Counted from the first letter of the stretch, positions 34,206 to 46,538 are shown. The stretch is 64,000 bases of DNA from Diploptera punctata (GCA_030220185.1 JASPKZ010007294.1:942001-1006000), one strand, 5' to 3'. Translations and numbers: made by a program. Notes: generated from the sequence alone by a model not told the origin.

Positions 34206-35889
34206 TGGGGTAGTTCCGGGTGAGATGGCCATACGGGTGTGATGGCCATAGCTTCTATTTTATGTTGGAATGACCGGATGTGAAAGCAACTCGGTAGGCG
34301 GTATGCTTTTGACTCTAGTAACCGATTGTTGAACACATGTGGCAGTTTCATGTTAAAAGTCGGCGACTTTTTCCTAATTATTGTTTTGTAACTGCTCAGA
34401 TATTTTGTGACCGTCAAGAGAAGTGAACATAAGAGCGACGTTCCTGCAAAATAATTCTCAGCAGCTTATTGTACGAGTTAAGTGGATCTTCTGTGATTAA
34501 TATAAGGTTAATATTTCTTATTTAATCATCTCCTGGTTTTTTTCCGCACTATGGCCATCTAACCTTTAAACATGGGGGAGATGGCCACCTACTTTTAGGG
34601 AGAGTTGGCCAACTGTTTAAGACGCATTTTCAATGATTTTTTTTTTTATTTTTGTTTACTGCCTCAGCGGTATAGTGTTATAGTATTTATTGTTAGTTTA
34701 ATTGTATTAATTTGTATATTAGTGGTAGTTGGCCTTCTGTTTAGCAAGTCTACCATCCCAAAGATCCTGGTTTTGATTCCCGGCTTTTTCTTAGAATTAT
34801 TTCAGGTAGTTGCTTGATATATACTGGGTCCCTTACAATCCCGATGCCATTCCTGACTATGCATTCCTCAATTCAACTGTAAGTGAATCTACAAATGCAG
34901 AGAGAAAACAGGATGATCAATGTCAGGACACGAACGGAAATAACGCTGAGGATTCTAATTCTGCTACCCCTGGAAATCTTCAGCCACAACCGAGCACTTC
35001 CTAATCTAACGTGGAATACACTCCTACGAAAATTCTGGAGACGATGTCACCAGCACCATCCTTAAGCAAATTGCCAGCAAGCAAAAGGCCAAAGCTTCAC
35101 GCTACTCTCTTGACTTCCCCCGAGAACAAAGAAAAAGTGAGGTTTAAATCTACAAAATTGGCAATGGGCGTAAATCCTTCAGTAAGCAAGTTTCGAAGCT
35201 AACATTTCTTAGAAAACGATCAATTTCTAGGAGCAGCTGAAGAAAATCGTAATTAACGACGAGTCCAGCAATGATGAATTTGTTGATCTCACCAACGAAT
35301 GTGTTGGTTGTGGCGAAGACTACGACAATACAAAGAAGGCAGTTGACTGGATTCAGTGTATCCGTTGTCAAAGGTGGCTCCATGAAACGTGCACTACTTT
35401 TATTGGTGTTTGTTTGCATTGTGGAAAAGTGATAACTAGGAAAAAACTTAAATAATTCACTTGTTTATGGAAACATTTTCTCCGAAAATAATTGAAGATA
35501 TTTTATTTGTATTTTAATGCAAGAAAAGTTTTAAATTTTATGAAACAATTAGTTTTTTTTAAATTTTATATGTAAATGTAAATGCAATAATCAAATATAT
35601 ATATTTTAATAATTTTTTGAGTGTATTTAATGACTTCAAAACTGAGTAATCAACACTCTCTACCCTATGGCCATCTCCCCCTGGCAACTAGGGAGAGATG
35701 GCCAGTGTATTGTTTTTCAAAAAGTTGCTTTAATTACTCTGAATGGCAATATTTTATCATAAACACAAGGAATTATATAGATTTACCTTCAGTAACCCAA
35801 TTAAACTTTTGTTTACGTAATTATCCTGCAAATTTTCGATATTCTGAAACATTAAAAAAAGTATGGCCATCTATCCCGGACTTACCCTG
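34206..35889 (+). mobile_element. Tigger/pogo-like DNA transposon, internally deleted
   Basis: Inverted ends of about 28 bp: left 'ggggtagttccgggtgagat' (34207) and right reverse complement 'cagggtaagtccgggatag' (35889 inward), both running into atggccata. TA follows the right end (35890-35891), in keeping with a TA target. Near each end several copies of gagatggcca occur (34223, 34242, 34550, 34580 and 35667, 35694, 35863 regions). Only the C-terminal part of the transposase is left; the DDE core is missing. Confidence 0.65.
34810..35455 (+). pseudogene. Transposase C-terminal region with PHD-like zinc finger
   Basis: Starts in NPDAIPDYAFLNST, a low-complexity Ser/Thr/Asn tail with TPTKILETMSPAPSLSKLP, and after a stop (35003) and a frameshift (near 35250) ends with a cysteine-rich module at 35252-35455: CVGC, then WIQCIRCQRWLHETC and CLHC. 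The spacing C-x2-C, C-x2-C-x4-H-x2-C, C-x2-C fits the PHD/RING-like finger found at the C-terminus of Tigger-like transposases of arthropods. A chance host PHD exon is less likely given the flanking inverted repeats. Confidence 0.6.
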
Positions 35890-36356
35890 TATGAAAAGAA
35901 ATGGCGACAGAGGAATTTGGTGTGGCCGAGCCTGGCCATCGTTTATAAATGTATGTTACAAGGAAATGCTTTAAACAACTACAGCTAATTCAACTTCATG
36001 CATTTTAAACTGTCCACCAAATTCACACTTCGTCTCATTGATCGGCATTCAGTAGGAGATGGGGCTCTTTCAGCTAATTGAACAGGAGCCACCAAGCTAA
36101 ATTCTATATTAATTTGGAAGCATCCCCGAAATATTTTCCTCCTGTAATGAAAAAAGTACCTTTATTATAGTTCAATATACTTTGAGGTAAATGCATTTTT
36201 GAACTATGTGGGAGGAAAAATGATGTAGGTTATTAATTGAATTTTTACTTACTTTCTTCCAACTGTTTGGGGGGATGTTTTCCATTTAGAATATTATTAT
36301 AAAATGTTAGCAAACCTTTTTTAAATTCTTTACGTAAGACTTTTACAACAAAAATG
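35890..36356. other. No recognisable feature
   Basis: Spacer between the transposon and LINE D copy 2. Confidence 0.4.
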
Positions 36357-37480
36357 GAATAAATTCTACAATGACACTTTGACTGAGGAACAGAACAGCT
36401 TCCCAAGAGGCAGATCTTGCGCACTCAAATTACTCATTGAAAAGAACGGAGAATTTATTATAGAGACACATCTTGCTTTTATTAATTTTGAAAAAGCCTT
36501 TGATACAGTAAACAGAGTTAAATTATTAGACATTTTAAAGAATGAATCAATTAATTGCAGCAATGTTCAACATATACAAAGAAAATTACATTGCAGTACA
36601 GATCGGAGATGAAATTGCTGATTGGAAACCCATTACTCGAGGAATTCGCCAAGGCTGCTGTTTATCTCCTACACTATTTCTAATTAACATAAATGCATTA
36701 ATACGAAACAGGAAACAAAGACACCATGACAATATTTGCATCAATAGAAATTTAAATATGGATGTAATGCTATTTGCAGACGATATGGCGCTTTTGCAAA
36801 TACAGAGGCTAATTTACAACGATCTACTTATCAAATTCAAATTTTGACAAAACAATATGTTGTCAAAATCTCTACAAGTAATACAAAAGAGATGGCGTTC
36901 AAACGAAGATTACCTATTCATAACAAAACTTGTGTTTATGATAAGATAATTGAACAAGTTTCTTCATTCAAATATCTTGGATATCATTTTAGTTATGACA
37001 GTGAAATTGATATCAATTAAAATTAAATATTATGATAAATTCATGGGAACCATTAATAGAGATTTTAATCAATCCTTGGTAAAAAGGCATACCGTACAAA
37101 AATAAGAGCTTATAAAACCTTAGCGAGACCAATGCCTAGTTATGGAAGCGAAGCTTGGGCTATATGCAAAAGAAATATAGGCTAAGCAGAATAACAGCTA
37201 TCGAAATGAATTTCATGAGAAGAACAGCTGAATGCACAAAGTTAGAAAAAAATTAAAATGTCCAAGAACTTCCAATTACTTCGGTTATGGACCATATAAC
37301 TACATATAGAAATAATTGGCTACAACACATTCAGCGTATGGATCGATTTCGCATCCCTCATCAGATTTTTAATTACCATCCCCGAGAAGGAGATATTTTG
37401 GAAGACCACTCAATAGATTGCAAGATACCATAACGGGCCACCAAACCTAATTCATAGAAGGAAGATGATGACGACTTACT
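36357..37480 (+). mobile_element. LINE family D copy 2
   Basis: 5'-truncated LINE whose order and tail (gaagatgatgacgac) match family D copy 1. It keeps the middle and C-terminal parts of the reverse transcriptase in several frames, including a relic of the post-RT region (SYGSEAWAICKRN, HITTYRNNWLQHIQRMDRFRIPHQ). Confidence 0.75.
36379..36847 (+). pseudogene. LINE D reverse transcriptase fragment
   Basis: TEEQNSFPRGRSC and FINFEKAFDTVNRVKLLD (motif A) in the first frame; after a frameshift near 36590, GIRQGCCLSPTLFLININA (motif B) and MLFADDMALLQ with the catalytic FADD box at 36773-36784. The polymerase continues in broken frames. Confidence 0.8.
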
Positions 37481-37544
37481 TTTTAAAATAAATTATCTTC
37501 TCCTAACGGGGGATCAAGAATATTAAATCAATTAACTCACTTCC

Positions 37545-37815
37545 ACTGTCGAATCCTGAAGTTGATGTCCGCAATTACATAAGTTCTCCATACATCTCTT
37601 GCTTGAGCTAATATATTCCAGCCACTCCCTCTAAAATTTGCATCCCTCTAATTATGATCAATGTTATTTTTCCATCTCATTCTTGACCTACCTACCTGTC
37701 GCTTTCCATATAGCTTTTCCTACAAAAATTCTCCATGGCTCTCCTTCATTTCCTACTCATGGCACATGTCCTACATAACAGTCTATGCGACTTAATTATT
37801 CTTATTACATCTTGT
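37545..37815 (-). mobile_element. LINE family A, 3'-end fragment (diverged)
   Basis: Reverse complement matches the family A end from the cattaagtcg segment to 'actggaagtgagt'. More diverged than other copies, so older. 37816-38228 beyond it is unrecognised AT-rich DNA. Confidence 0.65.
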
Positions 37816-38228
37816 AAATTTATTAAAAATAACATTTATTTAGATTAAATTTATGAAATATTCATACATATACATAAAGAGTTAATTCTAATAAATAATT
37901 AATTGTTTAACCCTACAGCATGTTCAGAAGTCTTTAATTTAATTAATAATTGAATTGATAATTGCTAAAAGGACCTTTCACTATTACAGCTAATTGATGG
38001 AATCATTGCTAGATGGCCCTATATCCTGGAGTAAGGGTAGTTTAGCATGAAATTAAAAAATACGATGAACTGTGGCTCTGTATGAAGGCTGGAGGAATGT
38101 CCTTTAAACACAGAATGTGTATCTATATGAAAGGACACTGAATATAGTTAACTTATTTGGCAATAAAATGGAGAAAATGCCTTTTAGCAATGACCAATTA
38201 AATTAAAAAATCACTAGAGATAGCAACC
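37816..38228. other. No recognisable feature
   Basis: AT-rich spacer. Confidence 0.4.
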
Positions 38229-38605
38229 CATCCATGGTATCTTTACCTTGTCATGGTGGAGTGGCTTGCGTGCTTAAATGATCCGGAGAGCTATGCCGGC
38301 GGTATCATTGCTACCGATAGGGTTACCCATGCCGGACTGGTCGAAGTTGATAAGCCAGACGAAAAACGTATCTTGGTCGAAAGAGTGACTATCTTTCACC
38401 GTCAAAATGCAACCGTCAAGAAATGCGGACATGGTTTCAACTGGGGTAGAATTTTCCGGAGGTCAAATAGTCCCCCATTCGGTTCTCCGGGGGGGATTAC
38501 TTCAGGGAACCCATACCAAAGACTCAAACACAGGAACATGGAATGTTAAGACTTTATACAATAGCGGGGTACTGGAGATATTAACGCGGGAAGTATAAAT
38601 CGCAC

Positions 38606-39631
38606 TTGGATATAGTCGCTTTACAGGAAATTAGATGGCCAGGAGAAGATAGTCAGGAATCAGGAAGTTTGCATTATACTACGTGGGTGCAGAAAGACCT
38701 GCATTTGGAATGGGTTTTTTTAGTCAGAAGGAGGATCCTATCCGCTATCCGAGATATTAAGTTTGTTAGTGTTAGGATATCATACATAATTCTAAAGGGT
38801 AAACAACATGATTTTATAATTGTAAATGTACATGCCCCCACAGAAAATAAAGATGACAAGATCAAGGATGAGTTCTATTAAGAATTAGAATGTTTATTTG
38901 ATAGCCTTTCACGATATCATATGAAAATTGTCTTAGGAGATTTTAATGCAAAAGTGGGACGGGAAGATATATTCAAACCAACAATAGGCAAATTCAGCCT
39001 TCATGAAGATAGTAACGACAACGGGGTTAGATTAGTCAGTCACATTGCCACATCAAAGAATCTCATTGTTAAGAGCAAAATATTTCAGCATAAGGATATT
39101 CATAAATACACCTGGGCGTCCCCAGAGGGAGAAACTCGGAACCACATACATCATGTATTAGTGGATAAACGATAGCACAGTAGAATCGTCGATGTTAGAT
39201 CAGTTAGAGGGACAGACTGCAATTCGGATCATCATCTGGTCAGAGTGAAAATCAGAAAACGGCTATCACTTATGAGAGGAACAAACGCTAAAGATGATTC
39301 TGTAAAATTTGAATTAAATAACTTGATAAATGATGAAATGCGGCAAGAATACCAAATCAAAATTATTAATAGATTTGAAGTACTGGAATCTTCAGATGAC
39401 AATGTGGCAAACGAAGAAGAAACTGATATGAATAAAGAATGGGAGGCTATAAGAGATACTATTAAATTGTTAGCATCAGAAAGCATTGGTTGTTTAAAAA
39501 AGAGGCAAAACAAGAAATGGTTTGATGAGGAATGTGCCGACATTGTAAAGAAAAGAAAGCTAGCAAAAATTAAATGGTTACACGAGTCAAATGAGGTAAA
39601 TTTAGAGCAATTGGGTAGTATTAGACGGTAA
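38606..39631 (+). pseudogene. LINE A endonuclease and linker, broken
   Basis: ALQEIRWPGEDSQESGS (38606 frame), then VLGDFNAKVGRED (38921 frame) and SDHHLV (near 39222), the EEP landmarks, in three frames. A stop replaces the usual Glu codon at 38879, and there are further stops at 39173-39177. The linker 39245-39631 is Lys/Glu-rich (KRQNKKWFDEECADIVKKRK). Confidence 0.8.
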
Positions 39632-40039
39632 ACCACCAAGTTAGTAAAGAGTAGTTGAGAGAGAAGATCAATGATCTTGAAATGAACGCAAAAAATAGGA
39701 ACATTAGAGAATTATATCAGGGAATTAGTACAGAGAAGAAAGGTTTTCAGGCTAGAACAAACATAATTCGAAATGAAAATGGGGATATGATTGCAGATTC
39801 CAGGAGTATATTAAATAGATGGAAAAGTTACTTTAATCAGCTATTAAATGTACATACAGAACAGGACATTGAGGAGGATAATTAACAGACAGCAGAAATG
39901 CTAGTCGCAGAACCAAATGCATTAGAGGTTGAATTGGCGATTGAAAAATTGAAGATGTATAAAGCACCAGGTTCAGATGATATCCCAGCAGAATTGATAA
40001 AATCAGGGGGAGAAAAATTGATGGACCAGATACGCTGGT

Positions 40040-40996
40040 TTGCTTAGTATGATTTGGGAAAAAGATGCTCTTCCAGATGAATGGAAAGAATCAATTATCG
40101 TACCAAATTATAAGAAAGGAGATAAAACGGATTGCAATAACTACAGGGGCATCTCATTACTTTCAACTTCGTACAAAATTCTAACAAATATATTAGTAAG
40201 CAGACTTACTCCCTATATTAATGACATTCTAGGAGATCATCAATGTGCATTTAGAAGAAACAGGTCTACAACAGATCAGATTTTTAGTATAAGACAGATT
40301 TTAGAAAATAAATGGGAATATAATGGTACTGTACATCAACTATATGTAGACTTCAAAAAAGCATATGATGCAATTAAAAGAGAGAAGTTATATAGTATCC
40401 CGCTGGAGTTCGGAATTCCTAAAAAGTTAGTTAGGCTTATACGAATGTGTCTAAATGGAACAAAGAGTAGGGTGCGTGTAGGCAAACAGTTTTCGGACAC
40501 TTTTGAAATCCTGAATGGGTTGAAGCAAGGAGATGCACTATCTCCTCTACTATTTAATTTTGTACTAGAGCATGCCATTAAATCTTCAGAGAATGAGGGA
40601 GGCTTACAACTCAATGGTATTAATAAGCTGTTAGTTTATGCTGATGATGTAGTATTATTGGCCGATAGCGAGGAGATACTAAAGGACCACACGCACACAC
40701 TATTGAGTAACACTAAGAAATTAGGACTGGAAGTAAAAATCAATAAAACTAAATATATGGTCACACGTAGAAATTCATTATATAATGGAAATGGACAGCT
40801 AATGATAAATGAGGGAAAGTTTGAGGAATTGGCTGAATTCAAATACCTAGGAACAATAATCGTAAATAGGAATGAGATGCACATAGAAATTAAACATAGG
40901 CTCAATTCTGGAAATGCGTGCTATTATGCATTACAGAGACTCTTGATGTCCCAACTCCTTTCAAAAAACGTTAAACTGAAAATATATAGGGCCTAA
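40040..40996 (+). pseudogene. LINE A reverse transcriptase, longest intact domain
   Basis: A 318-codon open frame covering fingers to thumb: NNYRGISLLSTSYKILTNI, DHQCAFRRNRSTTDQIFSIRQ, LYVDFKKAYDAIKREKLYS (motif A, catalytic Asp), NGLKQGDALSPLLFNFVLEH (motif B), LLVYADDVVLLADSEE (YADD at 40637-40648), LGLEVKINKTKYM, and FKYLGTI. All expected catalytic Asp residues are present. The frame ends where a small deletion near 40990 disrupts the C-terminal region, and upstream stops cut it from the endonuclease, so the element as a whole is dead. Confidence 0.88.
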
Positions 40997-41436
40997 AACT
41001 ACCAGTAATATTATATGGGTGCGAAACATGGACTCTTACTTTAAGGGAGGAAAGGAGATTAGAAGTATTTGAAAATAAAGTACTTGAGTACTGATGAACA
41101 GACAGGTGAATGGAGAAGAGTACATAACAATGAATTACATGGTCTTTATAGGAAGCCAGATATAATAATAACAGTTGAGTCCCGTAGACTGCGATGGGCA
41201 GGACATGTGGCACGTATGGGGAATGAAAGACCTGCATGGAAGTTTCTTGTAGGAAAACCAGAGGGAAAACGCCCAGTTGGTAGACCAAGAATGAGGTGGG
41301 AGAATAATATTAACTATGATTGAAGTAAGCAGATTACGCAGGGAATGATTGGAAAGCATTAGCTCAGGATAGGGATGTATGGAGAGCTTATGTCCGCGCG
41401 GCCATGAACCTACGGGTTCGATAGTGCCAGTGAGTA

Positions 41437-41784
41437 AGTAATATGAGAAAGCAAGTTGCTGTTTTGTGTAATTATTAACTGTAATCATTTTCTGTTAAGA
41501 ACGATTCTAGATATTTTAATATCTTCCTTTTTCACTAGAATTATTTTCTATGTTTACCCTGTCATAAAAAATCATTATAGGTTCAAAGAGGGGCCTATTT
41601 CATCCGATTTGTTTCCAAAAAAATTCCTTGCAGGCATTTACAAAGTTTTCTGCGTTTCTTGCTACTTTATTAATACTTTTTTAAAATAAGGATTACCCAA
41701 TAAATGCGAATCTACGATTGAGTTGCAAGATAAATCTGTATTTTCATTAGTACCGAAATTTGAAAAAATGTTAACCAGCAAGAT
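41437..41784. other. No recognisable feature
   Basis: AT-rich spacer between two LINEs. Confidence 0.4.
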
Positions 41785-42418
41785 ATATTTGCAGACGCTA
41801 TCGAGATGGCGTGGCATGACTTCTGTACTCCTACGCTTAAATTTAAGAATATGATATTAGAACTTTACGACAAACATGCCCCCTTGAAGACTAGACGAAT
41901 TACTAAATCCCAGCTCCCTGGATGTCCCCCGAAATTCGACTATTGATGTCTGAGAGGGATGCAGCTTTTCGAAAATATAGACGAGACAAAAGTGACGCTA
42001 ATTTAATATAATACAAGACAATAACAAACAAAACTAATTAAATCATTAGGAATGCTAAGTTGCGGTATGCTCATAGTCTGATTGTTCCAAACACAAATGC
42101 AAGTGATATGTGGGAACATATTAGATCAGTGGGTCTACGGCTGCGAGAACCAAAGGAGAGAGTATTAACATCCCACTGAACGATCTAAACCATCATTTTA
42201 CACCGTGCGCCGCACTTAACTACGACCAAACAACCAACTATAGACGAGCTCCTATCCACACGTACTCCTTCGCGAGAAAAAAAAAAGTCTTCTTTTCCTA
42301 TATAATGCCAATCGACGTTAAAATATCACTGGATCGTATTAGAACTAAGACACATGGTATAGACAATATACGTATCGACTTTTTAAAGAAAATACTCCAT
42401 GTTATACTCCCAACTGTG

Positions 42419-42845
42419 ATATATATATATATTTATTCTTGTAATCTTGTAAGCCCATGTTTACCTTAACAGAGATTTCAGGCGCTCTCCCCCTACAGGG
42501 AAGAATTTGAACCATACTAATTTAGTTACACTTGTTTTCGTATAGATGTCATTTGAGTGGTCCGTGGTCAGCGTTCCACCTCATACTGACATCAAGCAAA
42601 CCAAGGTAGTACTAGGACGGGAAAATTCGGTAAATTTTGCTTAGAGGCCTTTTCATTCAGGCTTAAGGATCTTTTACGAGCCTGAAAATCTTCAGACTCG
42701 GGACCCACGGCTTAAAGTCCCTCCCGGAGGACTTGCCCCTTACATTTTTCCATCCTAAAAAATCCATCGACCCCGGCCGTGTTTGAATCCGCGACCCTTG
42801 GGACCAGAGGCCAGGAGCATAACCACTAGTCCACCGCGGCCGATA
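42419..42845 (-). mobile_element. tRNA-derived SINE (S2)
   Basis: Minus strand: starts 'ggccgcggtggactagtggtta' with a box A-like ggactagtgg, then a box B-like ggattcaaaca 40 bases on, a ~350-base body, and an AT tail. It splits LINE C; short gatatatatat sequences on both sides look like a target duplication, although simple sequence weakens that. Confidence 0.7.
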
Positions 42846-42990
42846 TATATATTCAATGTCTCAATCATGACTTCAATTTATTCTGAACTTTGGAAAAAAA
42901 ACTATAGTCAGACCAATCCCTAAAATTAAATTACCTGTAACACCAAACGACTTTAGACCCATCAGCATCCTCCCAGTCCTATCTAAGGCC

Positions 42991-44034
42991 TTGGAGCGCA
43001 TTGTTTATGGACAATTAATTGATTACCTTAACACACATGACATACTCGACCCATACCAATCAGGTTTTAGGACAGGCTATAGTACGGCAACAGCACTTCT
43101 TAAAGTTACAGAAGATGCGCGGGAAGCAATGGACAATGGCCACATGACAATATTAACACTCATGGACTTCATTAAAGCTTTGAACACTGTTGACACAGAC
43201 ATACTAAGAGCAAAATTACGCGATCTGAATCTTTGGGACAACGCTGTTAACTGGCATGGATCCTACCTTCATGATCGCCAGCAGTGTGTACCGAATGCAG
43301 AACATTCCTCGTCCTGACTATCTTTTGAAGGACGGCGTCCAACAAGGTTCAGTGTTAGGACCACTTCTGTTCTCTATCTATATTAACGACATATCCACTA
43401 GTCGTACTTATTATTGACATCACCTATACGCTGCCGACTTGCAAATTTACATTCACTGTCATTCTGACGATGTAAATGATACAGTAGACAAACTAAATAG
43501 TGACCTAGTCTGAATTTCCCAATGGTCGACGAAACATGGACTTAATCTTAATGCTGACAAGACACAATGCATAATTATAGGACATAGACGAATCCAAACA
43601 TTATAAATTACGAAAACACCCGTACTGTTCTCCTAAATGACAAATACATCCCCTACAGCTCAGTAGTAAAAAATCTGGGTATCTACATGGGCCAACACCT
43701 AGACTGGAAAATCCAGGTGAATAAAACCTGCAAGAAAGTGTTCTCATTTCTACACTCCCTAAATAGGTTTAACAAATTCCTTCCCACGAAATTAAAACAA
43801 GTAGGCCTACTTGTACATACTCTTCTAATGCCACACTTCGACTACTGCGACATATTACTGACTAATCTGACAACTGATCTATCTGACAGACTACAGCGTG
43901 CTCATAATTCGTACATTCGATTTGTATTCAATCTCCGTCGTTATGGTCACATATCTCCTTCATTTCAGGTCTTATTATGGCTACGCCTAAATGACAGAAG
44001 AACTTTACATTCGCATGCACACATATTTATCTAG
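42991..44034 (+). pseudogene. LINE C reverse transcriptase, catalytic box changed
   Basis: 42991-43317 encodes LERIVYGQLIDYL..HDILDPYQSGFRTGYSTATALL and LMDFIKALNTVD (motif A). After frameshifts come DGVQQGSVLGPLLFSIYIND (motif B, near 43330-43390) and LYAADLQIYIH, where the expected YADD reads YAAD (43427-43438): the first of the paired Asp is lost. 43687-44034 is the thumb and C-terminal region (LLMPHFDYCDILLTNL, RLQRAHNSYIRFVF). Same family as 51541-53615. Confidence 0.82.
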
Positions 44035-44228
44035 TTATTCATCAACACGTTTTCAAAATTTATCAGCTCATCACAATTTAGGAACATGATCACAAGACTT
44101 CTTCTTTACTTTTGATATCACAGCAGAGGACATGTCTATACTCTGTGAGTCTTAGACAATATCTATGACTAGAGCATGGAACTCACTTTCCAGCCATGTC
44201 AGGGACTGTCAATCACTATCATTAGTTT

Positions 44229-44879
44229 TTGCCATATACTCATGGCTATAATGAAGAATTCATAGATAAGCTCGTAAAAAAACAAAAAAGGAAGAACAAC
44301 ATAACCAACATAACTAAACTAGAAAAAGAATCTGACAACAACAAGAAAACATGGATAACACTTACATACACAGGAAAAGAAACGACAAAATTAGCCAATG
44401 CACTAAAGAAAGCCGATAAAAACGTAAAAATAGCATACAGAACCAATAACAAATTAAACAACATAATAAACAATAACATTGAAGAAAATAACATTTTCAA
44501 CAGCAAAGCAGTTTATAAACTGATATGTAAGGACTGCAACAAATTTTATATAGGAAGGACAAACAGGAGTTTTAACTTCAGTTTCAAAGAACATTTTTGA
44601 GACTTCATTCATGCAGAAGGGAAATCAAGCTATGCAAAACACGTTATCCATGAAGGACATCGCATGTTAAATATTGAAAACACCCTAACAGTAATGCACA
44701 GAGAAAATAATCCAGCGAAGATAAACGTACTCGAAAATATGGAAATCATGAAAGCAGCTCACAACAACGACTGCCTGATAAACGAAAACGAACCCAATAC
44801 ATGCAACCCCCTCTACCAGATCTTCAGTGAAACACCTGCCGATGATGGGACAAGTCCCGAAAGCGCTACAGTTAAATGA
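44229..44879 (+). pseudogene. PLE-3 GIY-YIG endonuclease
   Basis: The frame 44229-44600 runs through ITLTYTGKETTKLANALKK to VYKLICKDCNKFYIGRTNRSFNFSFKEHF, then meets TGA in place of the Arg codon of HFRDF. The rest continues in frame, MLNIENTLTVMHRENNPAKINVLENMEI. In GIY the first residue is preceded by Ala-Val (AVYKL), so the G is replaced. Not functional as a full protein. Confidence 0.85.
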
Positions 44880-44930
44880 TTAATTAAGTTGAGGAGACGG
44901 ACCTTCCCATATTCCATAATTTTATATTAA
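44236..44930 (+). mobile_element. Penelope-like element copy 3, 5'-truncated
   Basis: Contains only the last ~650 bp of a PLE: the RT C-terminal linker, GIY-YIG domain, hammerhead and 3' tail (gttgaggagacggacctt). Close to copy 2 in sequence. Confidence 0.85.
44836..44870 (+). ncRNA. Hammerhead relic in PLE-3 (U4 to C)
   Basis: cctg-ccgatga-tgggacaagtccc-gaaa-gcgctacag. All helices fit, but the core CUGAUGA reads CCGAUGA; U4 is invariant in active hammerheads, so weak or no cleavage is expected. Confidence 0.72.
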
Positions 44931-45620
44931 TTTTATAATAATACAATAAAATTAAATACAATTAAAATTAAATTAATCCATCCATCCATAGTAATTCTGC
45001 CCGAAGGCAGGTCCTTCACTGCAATCATAGCATTTTCATGCTATGCTTCCAGCTTTACTAGGGAATTGTGTAGGTGTGGTAGCTTCCCGTTGCTTTCCAC
45101 ACCGGTGAAGGATGATGGTGATGATGATAAAGATGATGGTCATATGATTTCGGGGACCGTTTGGGCCTTAAAGTTTTCCTGACATTTGTCTTACAGGTGA
45201 GGAAAAACCCCGATAAAAACCTCACCCAGAAAAACTGCCCCGACCGGGGATCGAACCCGGGCCCGCTGCGTGACAAGGCAGCACGCTACCTCGATACCAC
45301 AGTGGTGGACAATTAAATTAATGATAGAATATATATACAAAGTATAACAGCTCGAATCTATTATACGTAAAAAGAAAAGAAAGAAAAAATACAAAGAAAT
45401 TAGTAAACTATAACGAATTAATCTATCGCTTATTATACAAGGCATTAGGTAAATATATTAACAAATCTTAAAACTATAAATCAAACTATAAATCGAAAAT
45501 AAATTATTAATTTTTAAAAACAAATATTAGCGAGTTGTTTCTGTTAATAATCTTATTTTCAATTTGTTTCTGAAAGATGGTAAAGTTTGGCATTCTCTGA
45601 CATAGAGTGGAAGCGAATAC
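44931..45620. repeat. Interspersed repeat F, copy split by a SINE
   Basis: 44931-44977 and 45323-45620 match 5865-5912 and 6983-7270. Removing the S1 SINE with one copy of its 12-bp duplication restores the repeat. Confidence 0.55.
44978..45310 (-). mobile_element. tRNA-derived SINE (S1), complete
   Basis: Minus strand: 'gtccaccactgtggtatcg' head, box A-like gtatcgaggtagc, box B ggttcgatccc (perfect), then ctgggtgaggttt, the body with tcatcatcaccatc, and the end tggatgga. Flanked by a 12-bp duplication aattaaattaat (44966-44977 and 45311-45322). No protein. Polymerase III transcription is expected from the internal boxes. Confidence 0.85.
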
Positions 45621-45883
45621 TCCCCAGGGTGAGTTTTTTCAGGAAGCTAATTTAGTTATGCTTGTATCACTACCGATATCAATGAATTACATGCGAATGA
45701 ACTGTAACCATTTCTTAAAAATTAATTGAAAACGAAACTCTGAATAATATGAGTAGATAAAGGGAGAGAAGTTGCAAAATGTTTCAATAATATTAATACT
45801 AATTAACATGTATTTAGATATAGAGTATTGAACATTAAAACCCAACAGTAAATAAAGTCACTAGGCCTATTACAGTTTTTACA
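45621..45883. other. No recognisable feature
   Basis: Short AT-rich spacer before the (TAA)n tract. Confidence 0.4.
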
Positions 45884-46225
<342 letters not shown>

Positions 46226-46538
46226 TTATATACAACTAGCGTACCCGGCAGACGTTGTCCTGTCCGAACGTTCAATTCTCATGTCATGGGCGGACGATAA
46301 AAATATATTACTTTTTTACCTTAAATTCAGAAATTAGGACATAATTAGATATTATTAAATAACTTCGCAAGTAAACCTCTTACAGCCTTCTATTGTGGTT
46401 CAAGAAGTGTGAATGATGACGTCACACAGTCATGGACATTAGAATTGTACCCTCCTTTGCAGAAAAGTTAAGAACCGTTATATAACAATTATATTAGAGT
46501 GAAAAAAAAAGATAAATTGATGAGAGTGTGTCAAAACA

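Larger units (their letters stand above)
38229..41436 (+). mobile_element. LINE family A copy, nearly full length (RTE-like)
   Basis: 3.2 kb from the shared leader (ccatggtatctttacc) to the ending cgatagtgccagtgagtaag. Contains leader frame, endonuclease, linker, reverse transcriptase and C-terminal region in order. The compact size, EEP endonuclease plus RT in one frame, and tetranucleotide tails are typical of the RTE clade, so I assign it there with moderate confidence. Frames are broken in several places. No clear target duplication was seen. Confidence 0.85.
41785..44235 (+). mobile_element. LINE family C copy 3 (CR1/Jockey-like group)
   Basis: Plus-strand copy. The part before the RT (APLKTRRITKSQ, then MSPEIR-like and SERDAAFRKYRRDKSD near 41870-42000) is the linker between endonuclease and RT known in Jockey/CR1-type elements. 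The RT follows from about 42900 to 44034. A 420-bp SINE interrupts it at 42419-42845. The 3' end is cut off by PLE-3 at about 44236. Confidence 0.75.

Noticed and set aside
39232..39639. 135-codon minus-strand frame, repeated at 3897-4208 and 59590-60096
   Set aside because: Antisense of the LINE A linker in three copies; conservation is due to the LINE, not to a gene.
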